From Paroedura picta (Eukaryota > Chordata > Lepidosauria > Squamata > Gekkonidae), in NCBI RefSeq assembly GCF_049243985.1, contig NC_135374.1, positions 58,711,934-58,775,933 of the forward strand: a DNA stretch of 64,000 nt. Reading direction: 5' to 3'. Both the position numbers and the translations under genes were made by a program. This document shows positions 54,114 to 63,923 of this stretch, piece by piece (positions within the stretch are counted from its first letter, which is position 1; every line of letters starts with the position of its first letter). The notes under the pieces are model-generated. The model was not told the DNA's origin. It worked only from the letters and a program-made list of their open reading frames with translations, and searched no databases.

Positions 54114-55006
54114 GGGCCATTCCGCACTCGTCCAAAATAGCACAATGGTTACAAATTGAAATTGCTACAGTTTTGCCATTATGCACAACGTCGTTGACAA
54201 TCTGCAACACTCCTGAAACCGATCTGCAAAAAGCACTTTGTTGTAGCGCTTTCAGAGAAATCCCAAAAAGTGGATTCACCCTCCGGAAAGCGCTACACTC
54301 TTGCAACCAATCAGCAATACTAGCAAAAAAGTTCTGTGCGTTACCATTGTTACGGTTTCTGCAAAGTCCCGCCCCCTAGCTCTCTCCTCTGATCTTCCGG
54401 CGAAGTGATCGCCATTTTTTTTTCTCCGAGTGAGCGGAGATAAACGCACCAACGAGCCTTCGTTTACCCAGTGAGGCTTCCCTGGCTGCAGAGCAGTTTT
54501 AAGTCACTAAGCACGAAACAACACACAGCCCCGTTTGCTGGTTTATTTTCCCTTTATTTTTTACTGTATTTCTGGCCGAAAATCGCCCCCGTGCCGGGGG
54601 GGAGGGGTTATTTTTTTTTCCACTCGGGGGAGTGTGGCAACAATGAAACGGCAGCTCAAACACCACCTGCTACCTAGATGGGTCTCTCCATTGCAATGAA
54701 TCAACGCAGATTCGTTGCAACGTGTGTGTGTTTTTTTTTAAAACTTCCTTAAAGGGAAAGGGGCTTTTTGGGACCATGATAACGGCCGCCCATTAGCTGC
54801 TTGACGGCTAGGGGCGGGACGAGCTCACCAATATCGCTTCCTGGCTAGTGATTTTTGCCGAGACCGGAAACCTGTGGGAAACGATAGAAATGCAACTGGA
54901 TTCCACTACAAAGGCAGGTATGCATAATGACAAATTCCACTATTTAAAATGGCGTTTTTTCGTCCCGCAACCAATTTGCTACATAGATCCTGGTGCGGAA
55001 TGGCCC
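54114..55006 (+). mobile_element. Harbinger-type non-autonomous element, 893 bp
   Basis: The ends GGGCCATTCCGCAC and GTGCGGAATGGCCC are flanked by TAA on each side (54,111-54,113; 55,007-55,009), matching the 3-bp TNA duplication of PIF/Harbinger. The interior is GC-richer than its surroundings. It includes a near-perfect YY1-type word (GATCGCCATTTT) at about 54,408-54,420 and AACGGCCGCCCATTAGC at about 54,781. No transposase. It is closely similar in full to 59,840-60,716, in part to 30,855-31,365, and more distantly to 43,317-44,164. Confidence 0.9.
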
Positions 55007-55096
55007 TAAGTAATGTGTTAGCAATTAGTTGATTGTCACTGTTATTTCTTTCTAGTCACACAGTTAATTAAATCAATGTTGACTCATCATGTATTG

Positions 55097-55204
55097 CAGT
55101 GGTCCCCAAACTTTTTATCACCGGGGACCACTCAACGCCTTTTACTTAGGCCCGGTGTGGGGGGGTAGTTTACTCCTCTATTCTCAACCACTGCCCTAGC
55201 GCAG
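55097..55204 (+). mobile_element. hAT MITE, one end only
   Basis: CAGTGGTCCCCAAACTTTTT then ATCACCGGGGACCACTCAAC is a hAT terminus of the kind at 25,431-25,776 (whose right end, reversed, reads the same). The other end is missing: the next repeat begins at about 55,205. Confidence 0.7.
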
Positions 55205-55459
55205 AAAAACCAAACATTGGAGTATAGGCTAACAAAAATTTATTCAAGGAGTGAGCTTTCGAGTGCAAGCACTCATTAGTAACAGGATTAACTTTTGCTT
55301 ATATGTTCCTACTGTTATGATGGTCAATTCTTAGTCTGACAAAGAGTGCTTGCACTCGAAAGCTCGTGCCTTGAATAAATGTTTGTTGGTCTTAAAGGTG
55401 CTACTGGACTCTGATTTTATCGTGCTACTTCAGACCAACACGGCTACTCATTTGAATCT
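55205..55459. repeat. Fold-back form of the AGATTCAAATGGG repeat
   Basis: The left arm 55,231-55,274 (AACAAAAATTTATTCAAGGA, GTGAGCTTTCGAGTGCAAGC, ACTC) is the reverse complement of the right arm 55,344-55,390 with few mismatches, around a 69-bp loop. The end CAACACGGCTACTCATTTGA then ATCT is the reverse of the terminus at 44,258. This is a full inverted pair. Confidence 0.7.
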
Positions 55460-56454
55460 ATTGGTGTACTTAGCAATGCATTATAGCACTATGGGGACAC
55501 AGTGTGGTCATCTTGAAAATGGCAGGCGATATTTGCACTGTTATCTGTCATGTTCCTCTTCTGTATGCAATATCCAAAATAATATCAGGATTGGGCAAAG
55601 ATCATGAAGAGGTGTGCATATGGATGGTCCAAAAACAATAGGTTTTCGTATCAGGTTCCTATAACTGAAGTTATATCAGATGCAAACCTTGAACTGGACA
55701 ATAGGAAGAGCCCAAATGAAATGGTACTAGAAATACAACTGCTTTTGTGAAAAGGCTGAATTCCAGTAATCTGCCAAAGCAGGAGGGCTAATATACCTTA
55801 ATATACCTCTTCATTTAGCTTACCAAACTTCCACATTTAAGTTTAAAAGATTTTTTCTCTTCTACCAGAAAATGGGCAGAAGAAAGTAAATTGCTCTCAA
55901 GCTTCACTAAGTACCAGCCATCAAGGCTTTGGAAATTCTAATGGACATCCTGGCTGGAGACAATGAAAAGGCCAGGTCACACCTTACCTGGAATCTGGCA
56001 CCCAGAGGGGACAGGGAGACTTGGGGGTCTAAGATGCTAGAACATATCTGTCTGAAAATCGCAGGAAGGGATTCTTTGACCCACAAGGGAAAGGCAAACA
56101 AAGATCATAAAATCCCTTGACACCCAGGGGAAAGTTCTATTAAAACTGGTTTCTTCTGAGAGGAGTTTCACATCTGAGATTCATCTAGATGGCTGCCAAT
56201 TGCAATGTATAACAGACAAAATGGTGGCTTCTTGAACAAATACTACAATGTAATGTAGAACTTCTAGAATGATCTATTTTCTAAGCTTTAAAGAGATTAC
56301 CTTATAATAACCCTGGCCAGTTCATGTTTCAGAGTCCAAAGGCAAGTTTGTGCCTTTCTTTTGGGCAAGTCAGGAGAGTGGTGTTTTGCTTGGCAGAGAC
56401 TTGAGCTACTTGCTGTTTGCTACCTCACTGAACTTTGATCAAAGATAAGATAAA
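55460..56454. other. No recognisable gene apart from a candidate exon
   Basis: Plain sequence except for the candidate exon at 55,988-56,051. Confidence 0.4.
55988..56051 (-). other. Candidate 64-nt host exon
   Basis: On the minus strand the acceptor TTCCTGCGATTTTCAG precedes ACAGATATGTTCTAGC. The end CCAGATTCCAG meets donor GTAAGG. One frame is open (QICSSILDPQVSLSPLGARF then Q), ending on a complete codon. This does not match the phase needed by the next candidate at 28,631, so they would not be adjacent exons. The product is not recognised. Confidence 0.3.
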
Positions 56455-56650
56455 TCTACATCCCTTGACCTGTATGGCCCAGCTTAGCCTCATCTCATCA
56501 GACCTTGGAGACTATGCTGGGTCAGCTCTGGTTAGTATTCGGATGGACGATCACCAAGGAATCCCAGGGGTGTTATGCAGAGGTAGGCAATGGCAAACAA
56601 CCTCTGAAATAACTATGGGGTCTCCATAAGTCAACTGCAAATTAACAGCA
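56455..56650 (+). mobile_element. 5S rRNA-derived SINE
   Basis: GCCCAGCTTAGCCTCATCTC then ATCAGACCTTGGAGACTATG, GGGTCAGCTCTGGTTAGTAT and TCGGATGGACGATCACCAAG correspond to the internal promoter region of 5S rRNA (A box, intermediate element, C box). They are followed by a SINE body (GGTAGGCAATGGCAAACAAC) and a tail (GGGTCTCCATAAGTCAACTG) like the BovB-related tail of squamate 5S SINEs. It is too mutated to be a 5S gene. Confidence 0.85.
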
Positions 56651-56699
56651 AAAAGAAAAGCTATATTTTCAGAGGAAAATTTAAAGGTCTCATTTTTAC

Positions 56700-57180
56700 A
56701 AAATGTATCCTACATGGATAAGGTGACCAGAGTTGAAGGGACCATAAGGCGGGATGCACCGCGAGGGCCGGCGGCCTGGTGGACTCCCTCCCTTCCTCCC
56801 TCCGACTGGGCTCACCGTCACCTCCTGCGCATCTTTCCCATGAGCCCATCTTGTGCGCCTGCACGGCCTCCGTCGGCGCAGATCAGGTGAGATATTCATC
56901 AGGCTTTAACAACCCCCAGAAGTGGATCTCCAGGTCCCAGCTGGAGGCTGGCATCCTTGCTGTCTTAATGAGCAGGCCAGCCAAGGCAGAGCACCACTGC
57001 CGGCCATCCTGCTGGCCGGGGGTAGGGAGGCAAGGAGGGGGCTCCGGCTGGGCCACGGCCAAGAGGAGATGGAAGTGGGGTTTGAAAGGACCTGGGCGGG
57101 ATGTGGGACAATGTCCTGGAAAGGCATGAGTGTCCCACGGAAGTCGGGACAGATGGGCAGCTTATACATGGATATTAAAT
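56700..57180. repeat. GC-rich repeat block
   Basis: A GC-rich block opens AAGGTGACCAGAGTTGAAGG and ends with the mirrored words TGTCCCACGGAAGTCGGGAC. Inside are a 'GGGTTGCC'-family piece (about 56,885-56,970, matching 50,910-50,990 in reverse) and CGGCC-rich stretches. Probably several nested MITEs. The frames here are composition artefacts. Confidence 0.35.
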
Positions 57181-58169
57181 GACAATAAGATAAATATAGT
57201 AGGAGATTCTACTGTAACATTCCCTTTTGATGAAAATAAGGATTAGGGTTCCCCCTTAAGGTTTCTTCTTTTAGGTTCACTAAGCAAAGATAGGTAAATT
57301 CCAAGCAGCTGTTTTCAGGACAAGGCACCTCATGTAGGCTTCAGTGTGTGGGGCAACAAAGCCCCTTCTCCATGCTGGCACTGGTCCTGGTGGAGTCTGC
57401 ATGTTTTTGCATAGTCAGTTCCTAGCACAATCCAGGGACATCTCTGACCCAAGATCCTGGGTGATCATGTAGACAGTGTAATTGGTCCTGACAGTGCTTG
57501 AGAATGGGTAGCAGCATTACAATCTGGAGAAGGCACAATCAATAGGTTTTGGTATGATAAGCATAACTGATGTACAGGTTCATACAGAGAGAGGAACTGC
57601 TTCATATATGTGGGAACCAGATTTGCAGGTTCCTATTTACCATTTTAAGCAGCCATCAGTGCCCTGTGAAGAGAAAACAGCTGGTGAAGCAAAGGTGGCT
57701 ACAAAACAGATTGGGAGAGAAAAGGCTACAAATATTGCCTGTTGCCCTCCTTAAAACTACAGGCTCCTCAGTCTGTTTTTTCATTCAAAGAAATCACTGT
57801 TGTGGCATTTTTTGCATATAAAACATATAATTTGCTTTTAAGAAATCTTTTGCCTGAGTCAGAAACTAATAAAAAAACATGAATACGTTTTTGTAGTTTC
57901 TTTCAACCACTTATCCAGCAACTTGCTTGAAATAAAAATCTAGAATGTCTTTTAAAGCCCTATGAAGTTACATAAGCACCATGATGTTCTCAGGCTCCCA
58001 GCCCAGTTTCTTTTCCTGCATTACCAGAAGCTGTCCTGAAAAAAAAAACTGATATTGATTTAGGACAACGGCGTGTAGAAAGACTTAAGTGGAGTTGCAT
58101 GGTTTGTTGTTGTTGTCTTTTGGCATGACATGTATTGATATCTTAGAACTCAATTGTTGCTTATTCTGT
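57181..58169. other. No recognisable gene
   Basis: Plain AT-rich sequence. Confidence 0.45.
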
Positions 58170-59184
58170 GTAAACAGGTTGTTTTTAGGTGCGAAGTTGT
58201 GTCTGACCCATCACAACCTCATGGACAATGATCCTCCAGTCCTTCCTGACCTCTACCATTCCCCGGAGTCCATTTAAGTTTGCACCTACTGCTTCAGTGA
58301 CTCCATCCAGCCACCTCATTCTCTGTTGTCCTCTTCTTCTTTTGCCCTCAATCGCTCCCAGCATTAGGCTCTTCTCCAGGGAGTCCTTTCTTCTCATAAG
58401 GTGGCCAAAGTATTTGAGCTTCATCTTCAGGATCTGGCCTTCAAAGGAGCAGTCAGGGCTGATCTCCTCTAGGACTGACTGTTTTGTTCATCTTGCAGTC
58501 CAAGGGACTCGCAAGAGTCTTCTCCAGCACCAGAGTTCAAAAGCCTCAATTCTTTGACGCTAGGCTTTCCTTATGGTCCAAATTTCACAGCCATACATTG
58601 CAACTGGGAAGACCATAGCCTTGACCAGACGTACTTTTGTTGGCAGGGTGATGTTTCTGCTTTTTAGGATGCTGTCTAGATTTGCCATAGCTTTCCTCCC
58701 CAGGAGCAAGCGTCTTTTAATTTCTTTGTTGCAGTCCCCATCTGCAGTGATCTTGGAGCCCAGGAAAATAACATCTGTCACTACCTCCATTTCTTCTCCA
58801 TCTGTTTGCCAGGAATTGAGAGGGCCGGATGCCATGATCGTGGTTTTCTTGATGTTGAGTTTCAAGCCAACTTTTGCACTCTCCTCCTTCACCCGCATCA
58901 ACAGGCTCTTTAGTTCCTCTTCACTTTCTGCCACTAGAGTGGTATCATCTGCATATCTGAGGTTGTTGATATTTCTCACTGCAATCTTGATCCCAATTTG
59001 TGATTCACCTAACTCCGCCTTACTCATGATGTGCTCCACATACAAGTTAAATAGGCAAGGCGACAGTATACAGCCTTGCTGAACTCCTTTCTCAATTTTG
59101 AACCAATCAGTGATTCCATGTCCGGTTCTCACTGTTGCTTCTTGACCTGCATATAGGTTTCTCAAGAGACAGATAAGATGCTCT
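58170..59184 (-). mobile_element. BovB LINE, 5'-truncated, with RT C-terminal half
   Basis: From the 3' tail GTTGTTTTTAGGTGCGAAGT the minus strand encodes KMKLKYFGHLMRRKDSLEKS, then after a break MAMYGC-like and RT blocks including NLRYADDTTLVAES (catalytic YADD) and GVQQGCILSPCLFNLYVEHI. The frame from 59,219 is open to 58,560. Motif A and everything upstream are missing. It is truncated at ACAGATAAGATGCTCT, about 59,184. A tail of only one GTT is present. Confidence 0.9.
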
Positions 59185-59599
59185 ACACATCCCAAATTAC
59201 CAAATATTTCTGAAAACAAAATGAAAATACAGTTCAGTACATGAACAGTGTGCTCTCAGGAGACCCATGCTGTCAGGCTATTGAAGACCTGGAGTTGTGG
59301 TGAATGTTTTACTTAGAATTGTCCATTTTAACATGGTGAAAAATTGTAGAAATATTGCAATAAAGAAAGTCTAAGGCCAAAATGTCTGTATTTCAATTTC
59401 TACATTGTTTATGAAATCTTTAAGCAATTGTTTCCTCAAACAAGAATTTGATTTGAAAATAAGGACTTTATTTCATTTGTTGATCATTATTATTAATATT
59501 GTGGTCCATTGAATGGGTATTCCTTTTGAGTTGAGCTGATTTGGACAATAGTAAGAAGCCAGGCCTGCTTGAGTCCTCCAAGTCAAATGATAGTGAGTC
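59185..59599. other. No recognisable gene
   Basis: Plain AT-rich sequence. Confidence 0.45.
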
Positions 59600-59765
59600 A
59601 TTTTGGAATCATGGAGTTGGAAGGGACCTCCAGAGTCATCCAGTTCAACATCCTGCATAATGCAGAAACTCACTACCTGACCAACCACAGTGATCTCAAT
59701 TTCATGCCCCAGTGACTCTCACCCCCCAAAATCTCCGGAATCCAGCCTGGCCAGGGGGAAATTCA
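59600..59765 (-). mobile_element. CR1-type 3' end, diverged
   Basis: GGAATCATGGAGTTGGAAGG, GACCTCCAGAGTCATCCAGT and TCAACATCCTGCATAATGCA are the reversed CR1 3' end without a preserved octamer run. Confidence 0.65.
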
Positions 59766-59839
59766 TCTACCTTCCCACAGTGGCAATCAGCAATTCCCTG
59801 GGTATGCAAGGAAGGGCCACAAGAGACAACACTGACACA

Positions 59840-60716
59840 GGGCCATTCCACACAGAGATCCATGTTGCAAATTGTATGAGGAACGAAAAATCGCCATTGT
59901 AAATAGTGGAATTCGTCGTTATGCATACCTGCCTTTGTAATGGAATCCAGTTGCATTTCTATCGTTTTCCACAGGGTTCCAGTCTCGGCAAAAATCGCTA
60001 GCCAGGAAGCGCTATTGCTGAGCTGTGTCCCACCCCTGGCCGTCAAGCAGCCAATGAGCGGCCGTTATCATGCTCCCAAACAGCCCCTTTCCCTTTAAGG
60101 AAGGTTTAAAAAAAAACACACACACACACCCGTTGCAACGAATATGCGTTGATTAGAGAGACCCATCCAGCTAGCAGGTGGTGTTTGAGCTGCCGTTTCA
60201 TCGTTGCCATGCTCCCCCCAAGTGAAATCCCCCCCCTCACGGGCACGATTTTTGGCCGAAAACAGTGTGAAAAATAAAGGGAAAATAAACCAGCAAACGG
60301 GCCTCTGTGTTGCTTGTGCTTGGTGACTTTAAACAGAGGGACTGCAGCTGGGGAAGCCTCACTGGGTAAACGAAGGCTTGCCGGTGCGTTGATCTCCGCT
60401 CACTCAGAGAAAAAAAAATGGCGATCGCTTCGCTGGAAGATCAGAGGAGAGAGCCAGGGGGAGGGATTTTGCAGAAACCGCAACAATGGTAACGCACAGA
60501 ACTTTCCCGCTAGTGTTGCAGATTGGTTGCAGGAGTGTAGCGCTTTCCGGAGGGTGAATCCACTTTTTGGGATTTCCCTGAAAGCGCTACAATGAAGCGC
60601 TTTTTGCGGATCGGTTTCAGGAGTGTTGCAGATTGTCAACGACGTGCATAATGGCAAAACTGTAGCAATTTCAATTAGTAACCATTGTGCTATTTTGGAC
60701 GAATGCGGAACGGCTC
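59840..60716 (-). mobile_element. Harbinger-type non-autonomous element, 877 bp
   Basis: The reverse of 54,114-55,006 throughout: GGGCCATTCCACAC ... GCGGAACGGCTC, flanked by ACA (59,837-59,839; 60,717-60,719). It carries the YY1-type AAAATGGCGATCGC at about 60,415-60,428 and a (CA)n variation at about 60,116-60,129. The target duplication does not fit TNA but is three bases long. Confidence 0.88.
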
Positions 60717-60734
60717 ACAGTCCTTCCTGCCCAC

Positions 60735-61165
60735 CCACTCACAATCTGCCTAAGTTAATAAAATCAGCATTTCTGTGAGATGACTATCTAGCCTCTGCTT
60801 TAAAATTTCCGAAGAAGGAGAACCCACCATCACCCAAGGAAGCCTGTTCCACCGAGAAACCGCTCTAACTTCTGGATTTTTAACTGAAAATTCTGATTCT
60901 GTCTTCTGGTGCATTTGCTACCCCACCCAGTTTAGTGTTATCTGCAAATTGAATAAGTACCCCCTCTATTCCGTCATCCAAATAATTTATAAATATGTAG
61001 AACAACACAGGGTCCTGGACAGATCCTTGAGGCACTCCACTCATTACTTCTTTCCGAGAAGATGACAAACCATTTATATGCACCCTTGGAGTGCAATCTG
61101 TCAACCTGTTCTTGATCTACTTAATGGTAATAGGATCCATACCACATTTTACCACCTTGACAATA
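60735..61165 (-). mobile_element. CR1 fragment, RT and 3' regions joined by a deletion
   Basis: The minus strand encodes GVPQGSVQDPVLFYIFINYL then DDGIEGVLIQFADNTKL: RT motif B and a motif C altered to FADN. The usual FADD reads FADN, so the catalytic second Asp is changed. The 60,775-60,870 part is the C-terminal region (reverse of GAACCCACCATCACCCAAGG). Both are on the same strand and order, so an internal deletion separates them. Confidence 0.8.
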
Positions 61166-61214
61166 AGAATATGTGTAACTTAGTGTAACTTATACTATAT
61201 GTGTAACTTAGTGA

Positions 61215-62000
61215 CTTACTATTGATGGAGTCCTTGGTCACCAGAGTAGTCCACCCAGGCTTCTTCCATCTTTGCCAGGTGTGGCGACTGGCACCCTATC
61301 TATCCTCAGATCATTTGGTCACAGTGATCCATGCAATGGTCATCTTTAGGATGGATTCCTGCAACTCGCTCTATGCAGGCCTTCTCTTGTCCTTGACCCG
61401 AAAATTGCAGCTGATGCAGAATACAGCTTCTAGGGTACTCACAGGAACATCTTGGAGGACCCATATCCAGCCAGTGCTGAGGCAGCTGCATTGGTTATCG
61501 GTTGCGGCCAGGATCAAGTTCAAGGTTTTGGTATTGACCTTCAAGGTCATTCACAATCTCAGCCCCACATACCTGCAGGACCACCTACTCCCCTATGCCT
61601 CCTGCAGGGCCCTTCGCTCTGTGGATGAGAACTTGTTGGTAATCCCTGGTCCACGGGAGGCATACCTCACCTCCAACCAGGCCAAGGCTTTTTTGGTTCT
61701 GGCTCCGACTGATGGAATGAGATCCTGGGAAAATGGAGAGCCCTGTCACAGTTTCCCCAGTTTTGCAGAGCCTTCAAGATGGAGCTCTTCTACCAGGTCT
61801 CTGGTTGAGGCCAAGGGAGTTAGAACTAGTCCCCCCGCAACATGGCAACCCCCTACCATCTGTCCCTCAAGGCATTGGGTACTGGGAAGCCTCTGAGGGA
61901 GGGGTAACCTTACATTGTTTTTATTGGGGTTTTATTGTGGGGTTTTTATTGTGTTGCCAGCTAAGAATCAGTTTGTTTGGGAGCAGTGGGCTATAAATTA
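61215..62000 (+). mobile_element. L2-type LINE, 5'-truncated, through the 3' end
   Basis: The plus strand encodes DSCNSLYAGLLLSLTRKLQL, then MQNTASRVLTGTSWRTHIQP, VLRQLHWLSVAARIKFKVLV and LTFKVIHNLSPTYLQDHLLP, the characteristic L2/CR1-clade C-terminal domain. It continues through PYASCRALRSVDENLLVIPG to the 3' UTR. The 3' end is T-rich (GGGGTTTTTATTGTGTTGCC) with a short GGGCTATAAATTATATAG. Stops and indels break the last third. It was probably once a full element. The 5' end is truncated. Confidence 0.85.
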
Positions 62001-62586
62001 TATAGCAGTGGTGGTCTTCCTTAGTGGTCTCTGATCCAAGTACTAACACCTATACTAGGAAACCATAACGTCATCAGAATTCAACTGGGGAGAACAGCAG
62101 GTCAGAGTAGAATAAACTCAGAGTAGAGTCAAACACACACACACACACTGTTCCTTTTCAGTTTTATATTACAATAACTTACAGGTTGAAATGCATTTTA
62201 AGTATGGTGCCAAGCATCAAGGTTACCTGTTGAAAGTCAGCCAATGTTTAACTTCCCAGTAAGATTAGATTTAAGACTTCATTTACTCTAAAGATAGATC
62301 AGTACCAGGATTTTTCAGCTGTGTAAGGTAAAAAATTCTTCTAGCTGATGATTTCCCTATTCTGTCCTATAGTATCTTATGCATATTCTTCGTTGCTGTG
62401 AACAACATTTACAGAAGCCCAGAGCAGGTAAGTTATCTCTAATTCCTCAATAAATCCTAACCTTAATTTAAAACAATGCAGGTAAAGTGGTAGATGGAAC
62501 AGGAAGATTATGAAAATGAGCTACATTTGAGATGTGAAATCAGGATGTATAAGATGCCCATCCATGCCATCCCATGTAGAGTTACA
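62001..62586. other. No recognisable gene
   Basis: Includes a (CA)9 run at about 62,131-62,149. Otherwise plain. Confidence 0.45.
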
Positions 62587-62645
62587 CTGTTCTAAGCCCA
62601 TTGAGGTTAACAAGTATAGGGGTAACTCTGTTTAGGACTGTATTG
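62587..62645. repeat. Short palindromic repeat, copy 3
   Basis: TAGAGTTACACTGTTCTAAG then CCCATTGAGGTTAACAAG ... GGGGTAACTCTGTTTAGGAC is a fold-back with the arms AGAGTTAC and GTAACTCT. Compare 26,788 and 31,449. Confidence 0.6.
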
Positions 62646-62794
62646 CAAAGTAATAAAAACTAGAGATGCTTTTAAAAGTAACATGTGAATGAAGGCACAG
62701 TAAGATCCAGTCTATGATTAGATTCCTCAGCACACAGTTTAGTCTTTAAAAGCAGCAGGGGGGGTTGAATTGCTGAGATAGTCACAGCAAAAGA

Positions 62795-63085
62795 TACCCA
62801 GCTTGGTGTAGTGGTTAGGAGCACAGACTACTAATCTGGCGAGCCAGGTTTGATCCCACGCTCCTCCACATGCAACCAGCTGGGTGACCTTGGGCTCACC
62901 ATAGCACTGATAAAGCTGTTCTGTGACCAAGCAGTAATATCAGGGCTCTCTCAGCCTCACCCACCTCACAGGGTGTTTGTTGTGAGGAGAGGAAAGGAAA
63001 AGGTGAATGGAATCAGCTTTGAGACTCCTTTGGGTAGAGAAAAGCAGCATATTAAAACCAACTCTTCTTCTTCATTTGGGGAGTA
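62795..63085 (+). mobile_element. CORE/MIR-like SINE, complete with tRNA head
   Basis: CTTGGTGTAGTGGTTAGGAG (A box), AGGTTTGATCCCACG (B box), CCAGCTGGGTGACCTTGGGC, a GCACTGATAAAGCTGTTC core and CACAGGGTGTTTGTTGTG, then the tail AAAGCAGCATATTAAAACCA and (CTT)n. The orientation matches the one at 45,885. Confidence 0.9.
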
Positions 63086-63850
63086 GGTTAATTCTTTCCA
63101 TCCATATTATAAAGCCTGGGGAAGCTATTTGCTCTGGTAGCAGAAGGCCTAGGGTTTGTGTATGTTTCAACCGTCGGAGAGAAAGGTATCCTACTCTTCC
63201 CCAGCAGATTAACCCAAAACCAACTTCCCCTCCCCATGGCTGCTTTTTAAGGTTAAATTTCTCTCTGCCAGGCTCTCTTAATTCCGTGATTCAGCCCCCT
63301 GATATCATTATATCAGTTTGGACATGTGATTTGCACCTTTGTCTGACCATAAGGTTGGTACAGGTTGGGAGATCAAACCAGGGATCCCCAACAAAACATG
63401 CAGATTGATTCTTCATTGTGGAATGTGATAGTGTGGGGAGGAAAAAGTTAAGTCTGAAATACTGTTTACTGACTTGTACTGCCCCACTGACTTTGTGGCT
63501 TTGAGGCAGTGGCAATCCCTCTTTGAAGAACTGTTACAGGATTAAGAGGCTACCAGCCTAAGCTCCTTGGAGGAAGGGAACGGTAAATATACAATCACTC
63601 AATCAATATGACAGCCTCTATCCATGCCGCAGCAATGAAAGATTGATAACTTTAAAAAAAGAGAGAGATTGGACCATTTTGGATTCAGTTTGAATCTGAA
63701 GCATGCAACGCACCCTTCCATGGCTTGGATTCAATGGCCTAATAACATATGGCACCATTGAAGTCAATGGGAAATTTTCCCTTTCTATCTATAACGTGGT
63801 CGGAGGGGGGGGGTTGGGGTACAGGTACCAAATTTACAGCATAGTTGTGG
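63086..63850. other. No recognisable gene
   Basis: Plain sequence. No supportable feature. Confidence 0.4.
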
Positions 63851-63923
63851 GAGCCTCTCCTCAAAAGAACCCCCACATTTCAAAAAGATTAGACCAGGGC
63901 CCCCAATTCTATAGGCACCCAAA

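Noticed and set aside
56455-56650. 5S rRNA gene
   Set aside because: Only the promoter-bearing part resembles 5S, with many changes and a SINE body and tail.
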